DNA from: Roseiarcus sp963835215
GTDB taxonomy: Bacteria; Pseudomonadota; Alphaproteobacteria; Rhizobiales; Beijerinckiaceae
Direction: 5' to 3'
NCBI GenBank assembly: GCA_963835215.1
Contig: CAWIES010000002.1
Location: forward strand, 1,726,587-1,790,586
Length of the DNA: 64,000 nt
Position numbers and translations under genes: made by a program. Shown here piece after piece: positions 46,965-56,958 of the stretch. The notes beneath the pieces were generated by a model, which ran no database searches, was not told the DNA's origin, and saw only the letters and a list, made by a program, of their open reading frames with translations. Numbering within the stretch: position 1 is the stretch's first letter; the number at the start of each line of letters is the position of its first letter.

Positions 46965-47060
46965 TCACGCCCGGACTTGATCCGGGCGTCCAGGCGGCGA
47001 GGCTGAAGATTGGCGTGCGACCGTCCCATCCTGGATACGCGGGTCAAGCCCGCGTATGAC
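46965..47060. repeat. Two CCGGGCTTGACCCGGG-type palindromes
   Basis: TCACGCCCGGACTTGATCCG then GGCGT (46965-46989) and GGATACGCGGGTCAAGCCCG then CGTATGACG (47032-47060). Common alphaproteobacterial intergenic palindromes, here between mmsA and the acyl-CoA dehydrogenase. Confidence 0.6.
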
Positions 47061-47130
47061 GGGGGCCAAGAGGCGCCGTGGCGGCGCGATCGTTTCGGGG
47101 TTCTGCATTGGCTCCTACGAAGACTGGCCC

Positions 47131-48270
47131 ATGATGTTCGCGCTCACCGCAGATCACGTGGCTGTGCGCGACATGGCGCGAGCCTTCGCCGACGAGCGCA
47201 TCGCCCCCAAGGCGCTCGCCTGGGACGAAGAGAAGCATTTCCCGGTCGACGTGCTGCGCGAAGCGGCGGCGCTCGGCATGGCGGCGATCGTCGTTCGCGA
47301 GGCGCACGGCGGCTCCGGCATGACGCGGCTCGACGCGACGCTGATCTTCGAGGCGCTGGCGACCGGCTGCCCGTGCGTTTCGGCCTATCTGTCGATCCAC
47401 AACATGGTCGCCTGGATGATCGACCGTTTCGGGACGGCCGACCAGCAGGCGGGCTATCTGCCGAAACTGGCGACGATGGAGCTCATCGCCAGCTATTGCT
47501 TGACCGAGCCCGGCGCCGGCTCGGACGCGGCGGCGCTGACGACACGCGCGCGCCGCGAGGGCGGCTCTTACGTGCTCGACGGGGTCAAGCAGTTCATCTC
47601 CGGCGCCGGCGCCGCCGACCTCTACCTGATCATGGCGCGCACCGGAGAAGCTGGCGCTGCCGGCGTCTCGGCCTTCCTGGTCGACAAGGGGACGCCCGGC
47701 CTCAGCTTCGGGGCCGAGGAGCGCAAGATGGGCTGGAACGCCCAGCCGACGCGGCAGGTGGTGATGGAGGGTTTACGCGTTCCCGCCGCGGCGCGCCTCG
47801 GCGCCGAAGGCGAGGGCTTCAAGATCGCGATGGCTGGCCTCGACGGCGGCCGGCTCAACATCGGCGCCTGCTCGATCGGCGGCGGTCAAGCGGCGCTGGA
47901 GAAAGCGCTTCTTTACGCGTCCGAGCGCAAGGCGTTCGGCCGCGCGATCGCCGACTTCCAGGCGACGCAGTTCCGCTTCGCCGACATCGCGACGTCGCTC
48001 GAGACGGCGCGCGCCATGCTGTGGCGGGCGGCGAGCGCGCTCGACGCTGAGGCGCCGGACGCGACGCGCCTGTGCGCGATGGCGAAGCGGGTCGCGACCG
48101 ATTCCGGCTTTACCGCCGCCAACGACGCGTTGCAGATTTTTGGCGGTTACGGCTATCTCGCCGAATACGGGATCGAGAAGATCGTGCGCGATCTGCGCGT
48201 TCATCAGATCCTCGAAGGCACGAACGAGATCATGCGCGTCATCATCGCGCGCGGCGTCATGCAGACGTGA
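47131..48270 (+). CDS. Acyl-CoA dehydrogenase, probable isobutyryl-CoA dehydrogenase
   Basis: 379-residue FAD enzyme that forms methacrylyl-CoA from isobutyryl-CoA. Seen: MMFALTADHVAVRDMARAFA, YCLTEPGAGSDAAALTTRAR (signature 1), GVKQFISGAGAADLYLIMAR, MGWNAQPTRQVVMEGLRVPA, GRLNIGACSIGGGQAALEKA, DALQIFGGYGYLAEYGIEKI and RDLRVHQILEGTNEIMRVII with the catalytic Glu (EGTNEI). The context between mmsA and mmsB makes isobutyryl-CoA the likely substrate. Start 47131 fits the family; earlier in-frame ATG 47056 lies in repeat sequence. Confidence 0.93.
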   Translation: MMFALTADHVAVRDMARAFADERIAPKALAWDEEKHFPVDVLREAAALGMAAIVVREAHGGSGMTRLDATLIFEALATGCPCVSAYLSIHNMVAWMIDRFGTADQQAGYLPKLATMELIASYCLTEPGAGSDAAALTTRARREGGSYVLDGVKQFISGAGAADLYLIMARTGEAGAAGVSAFLVDKGTPGLSFGAEERKMGWNAQPTRQVVMEGLRVPAAARLGAEGEGFKIAMAGLDGGRLNIGACSIGGGQAALEKALLYASERKAFGRAIADFQATQFRFADIATSLETARAMLWRAASALDAEAPDATRLCAMAKRVATDSGFTAANDALQIFGGYGYLAEYGIEKIVRDLRVHQILEGTNEIMRVIIARGVMQT

Positions 48271-48286
48271 CAGGGGAGTTGAGCGC

Positions 48287-49189
48287 ATGGCGAGGATCGC
48301 CTTCATTGGCCTAGGCAACATGGGCGCGCCGATGGCGGCCAATCTCGCCAAGGCGGGACATGCGGTTCATGGCTACGACCTGAGCGAAGCGCAGCGCGCG
48401 CTCGCGGCGGCGAGCGACGTGGCGATTGCGCCAAGCGGGCGCGTTGCGGTCGCCAACGCCGAGATCGTCGTCACCATGTTGCCGGCGGGCCCGCAGGCGA
48501 TCGCCTGCTGGGCCGACATTTTGCCCGCGGCGCCGCGCGGGGCGCTACTGATCGATTGCTCGACCATCGACGTCGCCAGCGCGCGCGAGCTGCACGAGGC
48601 CGGCGCCAAGGCGGGCGCGTTGACGCTCGACGCGCCGGTGTCGGGCGGGGTGGCGGGCGCGAGCGCGGGCACGCTGACCTTCATGGTCGGGGGCGCGCCC
48701 GGCGCCTTCGCCAAAGCCGAACCGATCCTCGCGGCGATGGGCAAGCGCATCGTCCATTGCGGCAACGCCGGCGCCGGGCAGGCGGCCAAGATTTGCAACA
48801 ACATGATTCTCGGCGCGACGATGATCGTTACCTGCGAAGCCTTCGCGCTGGCGGAGAAGCTCGGCCTGCCCGCGCAGGCCTTGTTCGATGTCGCCTCGAC
48901 TTCGTCGGGCCAGTCGTGGTCGCTGACGTCCTATTGCCCGGTTCCCGGCCCGGTGCCGACATCCCCGGCCAATCGCGGCTACCAGCCAGGCTTCGCCGCG
49001 GCGCTGATGCTCAAAGACCTGCGTCTTGCTCAAGCGGCGGCGGCGAGCGTTGGCGCGGCGACGCCGCTCGGCGCCGAGGCGGCGCAGCTCTATGCGCTGT
49101 TCAACGCGGCGGGGCGCGGGGGCGACGATTTCTCGGGCATCATCGAGATGCTGCGCGGCATGGCGGCTCAGCGGGCCGCCAATTCGTAA
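48287..49189 (+). CDS. mmsB: 3-hydroxyisobutyrate dehydrogenase
   Basis: 300 residues. NAD-dependent oxidation of 3-hydroxyisobutyrate to methylmalonate semialdehyde. Seen: MARIAFIGLGNMGAPMAANL (NAD fold), DCSTIDVASARELHEAGAKA, LDAPVSGGVAGASAGTLTFM (substrate loop DAPVSGG), HCGNAGAGQAAKICNNMILG (catalytic lysine in GxxxKxxNN), GYQPGFAAALMLKDLRLAQA. GGGGAG lies ten bases upstream; the gap after the dehydrogenase is 16 bases. Likely in one transcript with it. Confidence 0.96.
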   Translation: MARIAFIGLGNMGAPMAANLAKAGHAVHGYDLSEAQRALAAASDVAIAPSGRVAVANAEIVVTMLPAGPQAIACWADILPAAPRGALLIDCSTIDVASARELHEAGAKAGALTLDAPVSGGVAGASAGTLTFMVGGAPGAFAKAEPILAAMGKRIVHCGNAGAGQAAKICNNMILGATMIVTCEAFALAEKLGLPAQALFDVASTSSGQSWSLTSYCPVPGPVPTSPANRGYQPGFAAALMLKDLRLAQAAAASVGAATPLGAEAAQLYALFNAAGRGGDDFSGIIEMLRGMAAQRAANS

Positions 49190-49407
49190 GCTGAACGGCC
49201 ATTCACAAAACTACGTGCTGATCGCGATATTTTTACCCCGACGCCCGGTTTGGCGCCGCGCCGCCATGATTCCGGCCAATGGTCGCCGAGTTGCGGACCG
49301 AGCATCATTGTCGAGCGTTGATGGCCCGTAAGGGTTTGAAGCGCAGAGGTATCAACGACGAGCTGCTAGCTGGAGCTGCTGGACGCTCCGAACCCTGGGA
49401 GGCGCAT

Positions 49408-49764
49408 ATGCGCTTGAATTTTAAAAAGTCGATCGCCGTCGCCGTGACGGCTCTGACGCTGACCGCCGGCATCGCCGCGACCAGCGAATCCGCTTTCGCT
49501 GGCCCCCCCGGCCAGACTTGGCATCATGGCGGCTATTACGGCGGCCATTGGCGCGGCGGTTGGTGGGGTCCGGCGATTGGCCTTGGCCTTCTCGGCGGCC
49601 TGGTCGCTGGCGCGGCGATCGCCAACTCGGGTCCCGGTCCCGCTTACGGCCCCGGCCCCGGTCCCGGCTACGGCCCGGGCCCCGATCAGTGCTGGCAGCC
49701 GCGTCCGATCTATGACGCTTGGGGCCGCTATATCGGCACCCAGCCGGTCAACGTTTGCCAGTAA
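49408..49764 (+). CDS. Small secreted Gly/Pro-rich protein
   Basis: 118 residues. Signal peptide MRLNFKKSIAVAVTALTLTA, GIAATSESAFA. Then HHGGYYGGHWRGGWWGPAIG, a hydrophobic stretch LGLLGGLVAGAAIANSG, a GPGPAYGPGPGPGYGPGP repeat, and a conserved-looking end QPRPIYDAWGRYIGTQPVNV with two cysteines. Proteins of this pattern are common in Hyphomicrobiales and of unknown function (cell-envelope). GGGAGG precedes the ATG. A hairpin CCCGCCGC/GCGGCGGG follows at 49777-49799. Confidence 0.85.
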   Translation: MRLNFKKSIAVAVTALTLTAGIAATSESAFAGPPGQTWHHGGYYGGHWRGGWWGPAIGLGLLGGLVAGAAIANSGPGPAYGPGPGPGYGPGPDQCWQPRPIYDAWGRYIGTQPVNVCQ

Positions 49765-49854
49765 CGACAAAATTCGCCCGCCGCGCGTTGTGCGGCGGGT
49801 GTCCTCCTCTCTCGTGAGTTCGGGTCGCCGTCCTCCCCCAGACGACCCGCTATG

Positions 49855-49890
49855 AAGGTCCCGCTCCTCGCCCGAGCGGGACCTTTTTTT
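49855..49890. terminator. Strong intrinsic terminator
   Basis: 12-bp perfect stem AAGGTCCCGCTC/GAGCGGGACCTT (49855-49866, 49874-49885) with a 7-base loop, followed by five more T on the plus strand. It terminates the secreted-protein gene; its position relative to the SBP relic mirrors the terminator of the intact SBP gene, so it may descend from that copy. Confidence 0.85.
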
Positions 49891-49927
49891 ATGCGACACT
49901 CACGAAAGGCGACGGAAGCCGTCGCTT

Positions 49928-50003
49928 CGGTTGAGTTGCCAATCATCTGCTTGGCGTTCTCAGCCGTGATCGCCGTCGTCGGCGCGATGACGTTGGCTGG
50001 CGC
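49928..50003 (-). pseudogene. Relic of a duplicated sugar-binding-protein gene (3' end only)
   Basis: Minus-strand sequence encodes PANVIAPTTAITAENAKQMI followed by GN, nearly identical to the C-terminus of the intact binding protein at 50488-51490 (PANVIVPTTAITPENAKQMM, GN). The DNA matches over about 70 bases (CATCTGCTTGGCGTTCTC and GTGATCGCCGTCGTCGGC shared). The stop codon TAA has become TCA. Everything upstream of these about 24 codons is missing. Confidence 0.75.
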
Positions 50004-50047
50004 CCACGCGCCTCGCACTGCCCGACCGTTTGCGCTATGATCCGCGC

Positions 50048-50275
50048 ATGACCCGCTTGCTTGAACAGGCCGTCGCCACCGTGTCCGCCTTGCCCGACGA
50101 CGTGCAGGACGAAGCCGCGCGTATGCTGTTGCAGTTCGCCGGGCACGAGCAGGAGGTTTACCAACTCACGCCCGAGAAAGAGGCGAGCCTTGACGCCTCG
50201 ATTGCAGAGGCGGAGCGCGGCGAATTTGTCGCGGACGAGGACGTTCGGGCCATGTGGGCGAAGCATGGGCTGTGA
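50048..50275 (+). CDS. Putative antitoxin-like protein, no partner seen
   Basis: 75 residues: MTRLLEQAVATVSALPDDVQ, DEAARMLLQFAGHEQEVYQL, TPEKEASLDASIAEAERGEF, VADEDVRAMWAKHGL. The SIAEAERGEFV.DE.V...W..HG end is characteristic of antitoxins of ParDE/RelBE-like pairs. A toxin gene would be expected to overlap the stop (GTGAAAGTC at 50270), but the following frame degenerates at once (GHGVRHPARRPRG, stop). So probably an orphan or the partner has decayed. It lies between the relic and the intact sugar-binding-protein gene. Confidence 0.75.
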   Translation: MTRLLEQAVATVSALPDDVQDEAARMLLQFAGHEQEVYQLTPEKEASLDASIAEAERGEFVADEDVRAMWAKHGL

Positions 50276-50421
50276 AAGTCGGTCACGGCGTTCGCCACCC
50301 CGCCCGTAGACCACGCGGCTGAGAACTCTCACCGGCTCGCTCGCTCGACCGTCGCCGCGGCTCCACGGACGCTTGAGGCGGCTAAAATCTTGTCCTCGGT
50401 CAATCGGATTTTATGCGGCGC

Positions 50422-50454
50422 AAAAAAAAGCGCGGCTCGAACCTCGAGCCGCGC
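50422..50454 (-). terminator. Intrinsic terminator of the sugar ABC operon
   Basis: Minus strand: GCGCGGCTCGA/TCGAGCCGCGC, 11-bp stem with a 3-base loop, followed by eight T. Lies 34 bases after the binding-protein stop. Confidence 0.85.
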
Positions 50455-50487
50455 TCACGAATACCGACGGGAGGCGTCGCTTTCGCT

Positions 50488-51490
50488 TTAGTTGCCCATC
50501 ATCTGCTTGGCGTTCTCGGGGGTGATCGCCGTCGTCGGCACGATGACGTTGGCGGGGACCGAGTTCGGCGCAGTCGATCAGGATCGACTTGGCCATCGCG
50601 ATCGCCTCCGGGCCGCCGGTCGGGTAGGTGAACGTCGCCGCCCACTGACCTTCCGCGACGGCGCGAATGCCGCCCGCCGGCCCAGGCAGGCCGTCGGTGC
50701 CGAGCACCTTGACCTTGCCTTCCTTGCCGGCGCCCTTGGCCGCGAGCAATGCGCCCGCCGCCATCATGTCGTTGCTGGCGTAGACCGCCTTGATATTCGG
50801 ATGCGCCTGGAGCATCGCGGCGAAAGCGGTCTGGGCTTTATCCGGCACCCAGTCGGCGGCCTGTTCGGCGACCACCTGGATCTTGTCGTTGGCCTTCACG
50901 CCGGCCTTGAAGCCGTTGAGGCGCTCGACCGCCGGCGTGGAGCTCGGCAGACCTTCGAGCACCGCGACCTCGCCGCCGTCCGGCAGCAGCTTGGTTGCGA
51001 CGTATTTGCCCGCTTCCTCGGCGATCTTGAAATTGTCGCCGCCGATGAAGGCCGTGTAGTCCTTGCCGGGATCGCCGACCGTCTTGCGGTCGAGTTCGAT
51101 GACCGGAATTCCCGCCTTCATCGCCCGCGCGACGACCGGGGTCAGCGGCGAGGCCTCGAACGGCGAGATCAGGATCAGATCGACCTTCTGCGTGATGAAG
51201 TTGTCCATCTGCGAGGTTTGCGTGTTCACGTTGCCGGCGCCGTCGGCGATCTGCAAAGTGAACTGCGGGACAGCCTTCGCCGCGGCCGTCAATTGGTCGT
51301 TGACGTGCTGGCGATAGGGCTCGGCGTTGTTGGCCTGGCTGAAGCCGATGACGTACTTGCCGTCCTTCCCGCAGTCCTTGACCAGGGGGGCGGCGCTGGC
51401 GACGCCCACGGCAAGCGCCAGCCCGCCGACGCTAAGCGCCAACGTCGACAGGGTGCGGCACGTCTGTGTTTTTGCTGGTAGCAAACGCAT
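50488..51490 (-). CDS. Sugar ABC transporter substrate-binding protein (one frameshift near the end)
   Basis: About 334 residues. Signal peptide MRLLPAKTQTCRTLSTLALS, VGGLALAVGVASA; periplasmic binding protein of the ribose/xylose (peripla_BP_4) type: DGKYVIGFSQANNAEPYRQH, QMDNFITQKVDLILISPFEA, LTPVVARAMKAGIPVIELDR, DYTAFIGGDNFKIAEEAGKY, KAVYASNDMMAAGALLAAKG, KVLGTDGLPGPAGGIRAVAE. After IDCAE the frame shifts near 50570; the true end is SVPANVIVPTTAITPENAKQ, MMGN, TAA at 50488. Last gene of the LacI-ATPase-permease-binding protein operon. Sugar not determined. Confidence 0.92.
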
Positions 51491-51619
51491 TGTTCTCTCC
51501 CTTTGCCTTACGGCGTACTTTCATTACCCGTTTGCCGAACTTCGACTTCCGATTGAGATCGGATAGCGCCCCGGCGGCGGCCAAGGCCGAGCCGGGACCT
51601 TTTTATTGCGTCGCCAGGG

Positions 51620-52664
51620 TCAACGACCCAATCCCTCGCGGCGACGAACGAGAGACTGGAGAACAGCGGCCAGCACAATGATCGCGCCGGTCGCGAGCAA
51701 TTGCAGAGCCGCATTGATGTTGTTGAGCTGCAGAACATTGGCGAGCGCGCCGAGCATGACCGCGCCGGCGACGGTGCCGACCATCGAGCCCGCCCCGCCG
51801 AACAGGCTGGTGCCGCCGATGACCACGGCGGCGATCGCGGTCAGCTCGTAGCCGGTGCCGTCGTTGGCGCTGCCGAAATTGAACTGGCCGGCATGGACGA
51901 TGCCAGCGATCGCCGACACGAAGCCGGTGATGGCGTAGACGGAGATCTTGACGAGGTTCACCGGCACGCCGGAAAGGCGAGCCGCGCGCTCGTTGCCGCC
52001 GACCGCGAAGACATAGCGGCCAAAACGGGTGAAGTTGAGCACGAAGGTCGCGACGACCGCGACGACGACGAAGACCAGCGTCGCGACCGGGACGGTGTTG
52101 TTGAACAGACGATCGCCGAGGATGGCGAACACCGGCGGCGCCAATCCGGGCCCGTCGCCGTAGGAGATGTTGATGTACTGATTGCCGGAGATGACCAGCG
52201 CCAGACCGCGCGCGATCTGCAGGCCGGCGAGCGTGACGATGAAGGGTTCGAGCCGGAAGCGGGTCGAGATGGCGCCCTGCACCGCGCCGAAAACCGCGCC
52301 GGTTGCGACCACGGTGAAAACGGTCGCCGGACAGGCCCCAGCCGGCGGTCGTCATGATCGTCGCGGTCAGGACGCTCGACAGGCTGAGAATCGCGCCGAC
52401 CGAAAGATCGATGCCGGCGGTGATGATGACGAAGGTCATGCCGACCGCGATGATGCCGGTCTCCGACACGGCGCGCACGATGTTGGCCATGTTGTCGGGG
52501 GCAAGAAACAGGATGTGGCCGTGCCGCGCGGCGAAAAGACGACGCCGCCGATGGCGACCAGCACCAGGCCGATCACGCTTTGAAAGCGCACGGCGATGGC
52601 GAGGAGATCGACGCGCGACTTCACCGCCTGGCGCGCGGGCGCAGGATCGCCAATTTTCGGGGCG

Positions 52665-52672
<8 letters not shown>
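51620..52672 (-). CDS. Sugar ABC transporter permease, RbsC type (frameshifts)
   Basis: About 345 residues repaired. MNDAPKIGDPAPARQAVKSR, FQSVIGLVLVAIGGVVFS, break near 52510, then NMANIVRAVSETGIIAVGMT, FVIITAGIDLSVGAILSLSS (family signature IDLSVG), break near 52330, TGAVFGAVQGAISTRFRLEP, FIVTLAGLQIARGLALVISG, FAVGGNERAARLSGVPVNLV, AIAAVVIGGTSLFGGAGSMV. Start 52672 overlaps the ATPase stop by 8 bases. Channel subunit of the sugar importer. Confidence 0.9.
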
Positions 52673-54213
<1,541 letters not shown>

Positions 54214-54217
<4 letters not shown>

Positions 54218-55216
54218 CGCGGCCTCCCGCAGGAATCGCGCAAGACGATCGCGGCGTCGAGGCGGATCGTTCGCCGCTCGCCCTCGGGCGCGGCGATCCG
54301 CTCGATCAGGAGGGACGCCGCGCGCCTGCCGATCTCCTCGCAGGGTTGTGCGACCAGGGTCAGACGCGGCTCGAAACAATCGGCCCATTCGAAATCGTCG
54401 AATCCGGCGACGGAGATGTCGTCGGGGACGCGCAAGCCGCGCGCGCGCACTGCGCGCATGACGCCGATCATCGCCAGATTGTTGCCGGCGACGATCGCGG
54501 TCGGCGGAGCGGGCAGGGCGAGCAGCGCGGTCGTGGCGGCGGTTGCGGAATTGCTCGTCGCACTGCCCATGACGAGAAAGCGTTCGTCGAACGAGATGGC
54601 GCGCCGCTTGCAGGCAATCGCGATAGCCGGCGATGCGCTCAAGCGTCGTCTGGAAGCCGGGATTGCCGCCGATATAGCCGATCCGCCGATGTCCGAGCGC
54701 GGCGACGTGATCGACCAGCAGCCGCATCGCCTCGCGATTGTTGACGCCGACTTGGTCGAATTCAGGGTCCGGAGTGCGATCGACCAGAACGCAAGGCAGA
54801 CGCACGTCGCGCAGATAGTTGAGGGCGCGCCGCTGGGGGTCGGCGCTGGGGGCGAGGATGATGCCGTCGACGCGCCGTTGGTGCAGGGCGGCGACGACTT
54901 CGAGTTCGCGCGCCGGATCGTCCTCGGTGTCGGAGAGAAAGACCATCATGCCGAGGCGCGCGCATTCGGTGCCGATCGAGCAGATGATGTCGCTGAAATA
55001 GGGATTGGAGATCGCCGACATCGCGATGCCGACCGAGCGGGTGGACGCGGTCTTCAGCGAACGGGCGAGGACATTGGGGCTGTAGCCGATCGCATCGATG
55101 GCGGCGCGAACCGCCTCCGCGGTCGCCGGCGCGACGTGGCGGGTGCCGTTGACGACATGCGAAACGGTCGAGACCGAGACCCCCGCTTGTCGGGCCACGT
55201 CGGTAATCGTCGTCAC
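54214..55216 (-). CDS. LacI-family transcriptional regulator (one frameshift)
   Basis: About 334 residues. Helix-turn-helix MTTITDVARQAGVSVSTVSH, VVNGTRHVAPATAEAVRAAI; hinge GYSPNVLARSLKTASTRSVG; sugar-binding domain SAISNPYFSDIICSIGTECA, RRVDGIILAPSADPQRRALN, RRIGYIGGNPGFQTTLERIA; after a break near 54615 (one extra A) RRAISFDERFLVMGSATSNS, TAIVAGNNLAMIGVMRAVRA, VAGFDDFEWADCFEPRLTLV. First gene of the operon, behind a LacI-type operator, hence probably autoregulated. Confidence 0.92.
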
Positions 55217-55297
55217 GCGGCCTCCCTACTCGGCTCGACGGCCTTCCGCGCGCAAAAACGAAGAGGCGTCCGATGCGCTTTTTTGCTTTTATACACC

Positions 55298-55325
55298 ATC
55301 GAAACGTTTGCGCAATCGTTTCGAT
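55298..55325 (-). promoter_or_regulatory. LacI-type operator and promoter of the sugar operon
   Basis: Perfect 9-bp dyad ATCGAAACG-n10-CGTTTCGAT (55298-55306, 55317-55325). Each half contains the LacI-family core CGAAACG/CGTTTCG. On the minus strand TTGCGC (55314-55309), 16 bases, TATAAA (55292-55287) can serve as -35/-10, so the dyad covers the promoter; the LacI start lies about 80 bases downstream. Confidence 0.7.
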
Positions 55326-55440
55326 GACGCAGTGCGGCAAAAATCACGCGGCGCCGCAACAGAGACGGAAGCGTAAGGGCGCGTTCGATTCTTCGGGTCA
55401 AGGCGGAGTGCGGCGGGCGCCGATCTTGGCGGCGCGGCCC

Positions 55441-56806
55441 CTACGCGAGGCTGACGCTCGCCAGCGCTTCTTTCTGTCGCGCGGCGAGGGCGTCGAGGTC
55501 GAAGCCCTCGATCGCCTCTTCGAACTGGCGATGAAAGTTCAGCTCGGCGCCGAGCCGCAAGAAGGCGGCGCCAAGGCCGATCGCGGCGCGGTCCATGAAG
55601 ACGAATTCGCGCGGCACTTTCAGCTTTTGGCCCTCGGCTTTCAGCGCCTGCATCACCGAGACGATCTCGCGCCGGCCGTATTCGCCCGGCTTGACGCCGT
55701 CGGCGATGGTGCGCACGCGGTCGTCGATCAGCGGCCCATAGATGAAGCGCGCCCAGATGTTGAGTGCGCCGATCGTCGCGCGCGAGAGATTGACGAAACC
55801 CCAGCGCTCGTAGGCGCTGACGACGCGCGCCTCGTCGTCGCTCTGCAGGCCGCGATAGAGTTCGACGACGCCGCCAACAAACGACGGGGGAAAGATGCGC
55901 ACGCAGCCGTAGTCAAAGAGATTGACCGCCTCGACCTCGCGCGCCGCGCCCACGCCTGACGCCACCACCGAATAATTGCCCAGATGCGGATCGCCATGGA
56001 TGACGCCAAAGCGCGAGAACGGGAGCCACCACGCTTCGAACAGGCCGAGCGCGATGGCGTTGCGAGCGTCCGCTCCGGCGCTCAACGAAGCTGACCAGCG
56101 GCGCGCCTTCGAGCCATTGCTGGGTCAACAGGCGCCGGGTCGACAGGGCGTCGATCGTCCTTGGCGTGCGCACGCGCGTGCGGCCGGCGAGCATCTCTCC
56201 GTAGAGCCGCGTCAGCTTCGCCTCGCGCTCGTAATCGAGTTCTTCGCGCAGCCGCGCGCCGATCTCGACGGCGATCTCGCTGGTGTCGATGGCCGGACCC
56301 ATGCGGCGATGGAATTTCAGCAGCAGTTCGAGTTGCGACAGATCGACTTCGACCGCCGAGGCCATGTCGGGATATTGCAGCTTGCAGGCGAGCGCCTCGC
56401 CATCGGGCCCGATCGCGCGGTGGACCTGGCCGAGCGAGGCGGCGGCGGCGGGCGTCAGATCGAATTCTTGAAAGCGCGCGCGCCATTCGGGGCCGAGCTC
56501 GGCCTGCATGCGACGGCGCACGAAGGCCGCGCCCATCGGCGGCGCCTGCGATTGCAGGGTGATGAGCTGGTCGGCGTAGTCGGCGGGCAGCGCGTCGGGA
56601 ATGGTCGCCATCATCTGGGCGACCTTCATCAGCGGCCCCTTGAGCCCGCCGAGCGCCTGGGCGAGGTCGCGAGCCGAGCCGGCGCTATCGCCCCCGACCA
56701 GCTTGCGCGCTCCAACGCGTGCGGCGAGCGCGCCGGCGGTGACGCCGAGATTGGCGTAGCGGCGCGCCCGCGCGGTGAAACGGTCGGCTTCCTCGTCATC
56801 GCTCAA
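55441..56806 (-). CDS. ABC1/AarF (UbiB-type) atypical kinase (one frameshift)
   Basis: About 454 residues repaired. VLSDDEEADRFTARARRYAN, LGVTAGALAARVGARKLVGG, LGGLKGPLMKVAQMMATIPD (KxAQ-type motif), FDLTPAAAASLGQVHRAIGP (Ala-rich nucleotide loop), GEALACKLQYPDMASAVEVD (Lys), ARLREELDYEREAKLTRLYG; break near 56085; then FGVIHGDPHLGNYSVVASGV (catalytic HGDPHxGN) and VNLFDYGCVRIFPPSFVGGV (metal-binding D.G). Family members support ubiquinone synthesis or lipid homeostasis. Start TTG 56806 has GGAG nine bases upstream. Confidence 0.9.
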
Positions 56807-56958
56807 AACTGAAATCTCCGATCTGCGGCGCCTCGCCAGCAGCCGCGGCGACAAATCGCCCCGGAGAACCAACGCATTGCTACCAGGGCATATGCGGTCT
56901 CTTTGCCCTCGCCGCAACGCCAAATCGCAGGCCCGTCGCGGCGAATTTATCGCGATCG

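Noticed and set aside
50281..50410. Toxin gene after the antitoxin-like gene
   Set aside because: Translation from the overlapping GTG stops after 13 codons, and other frames show no RelE/ParE pattern.
51540..51605. Plus-strand terminator CCCGGC..GCCGGG followed by T
   Set aside because: There is no plus-strand gene before it. The hairpin is in the gap between permease and binding-protein genes of the minus-strand operon, with the T-run on the wrong strand.
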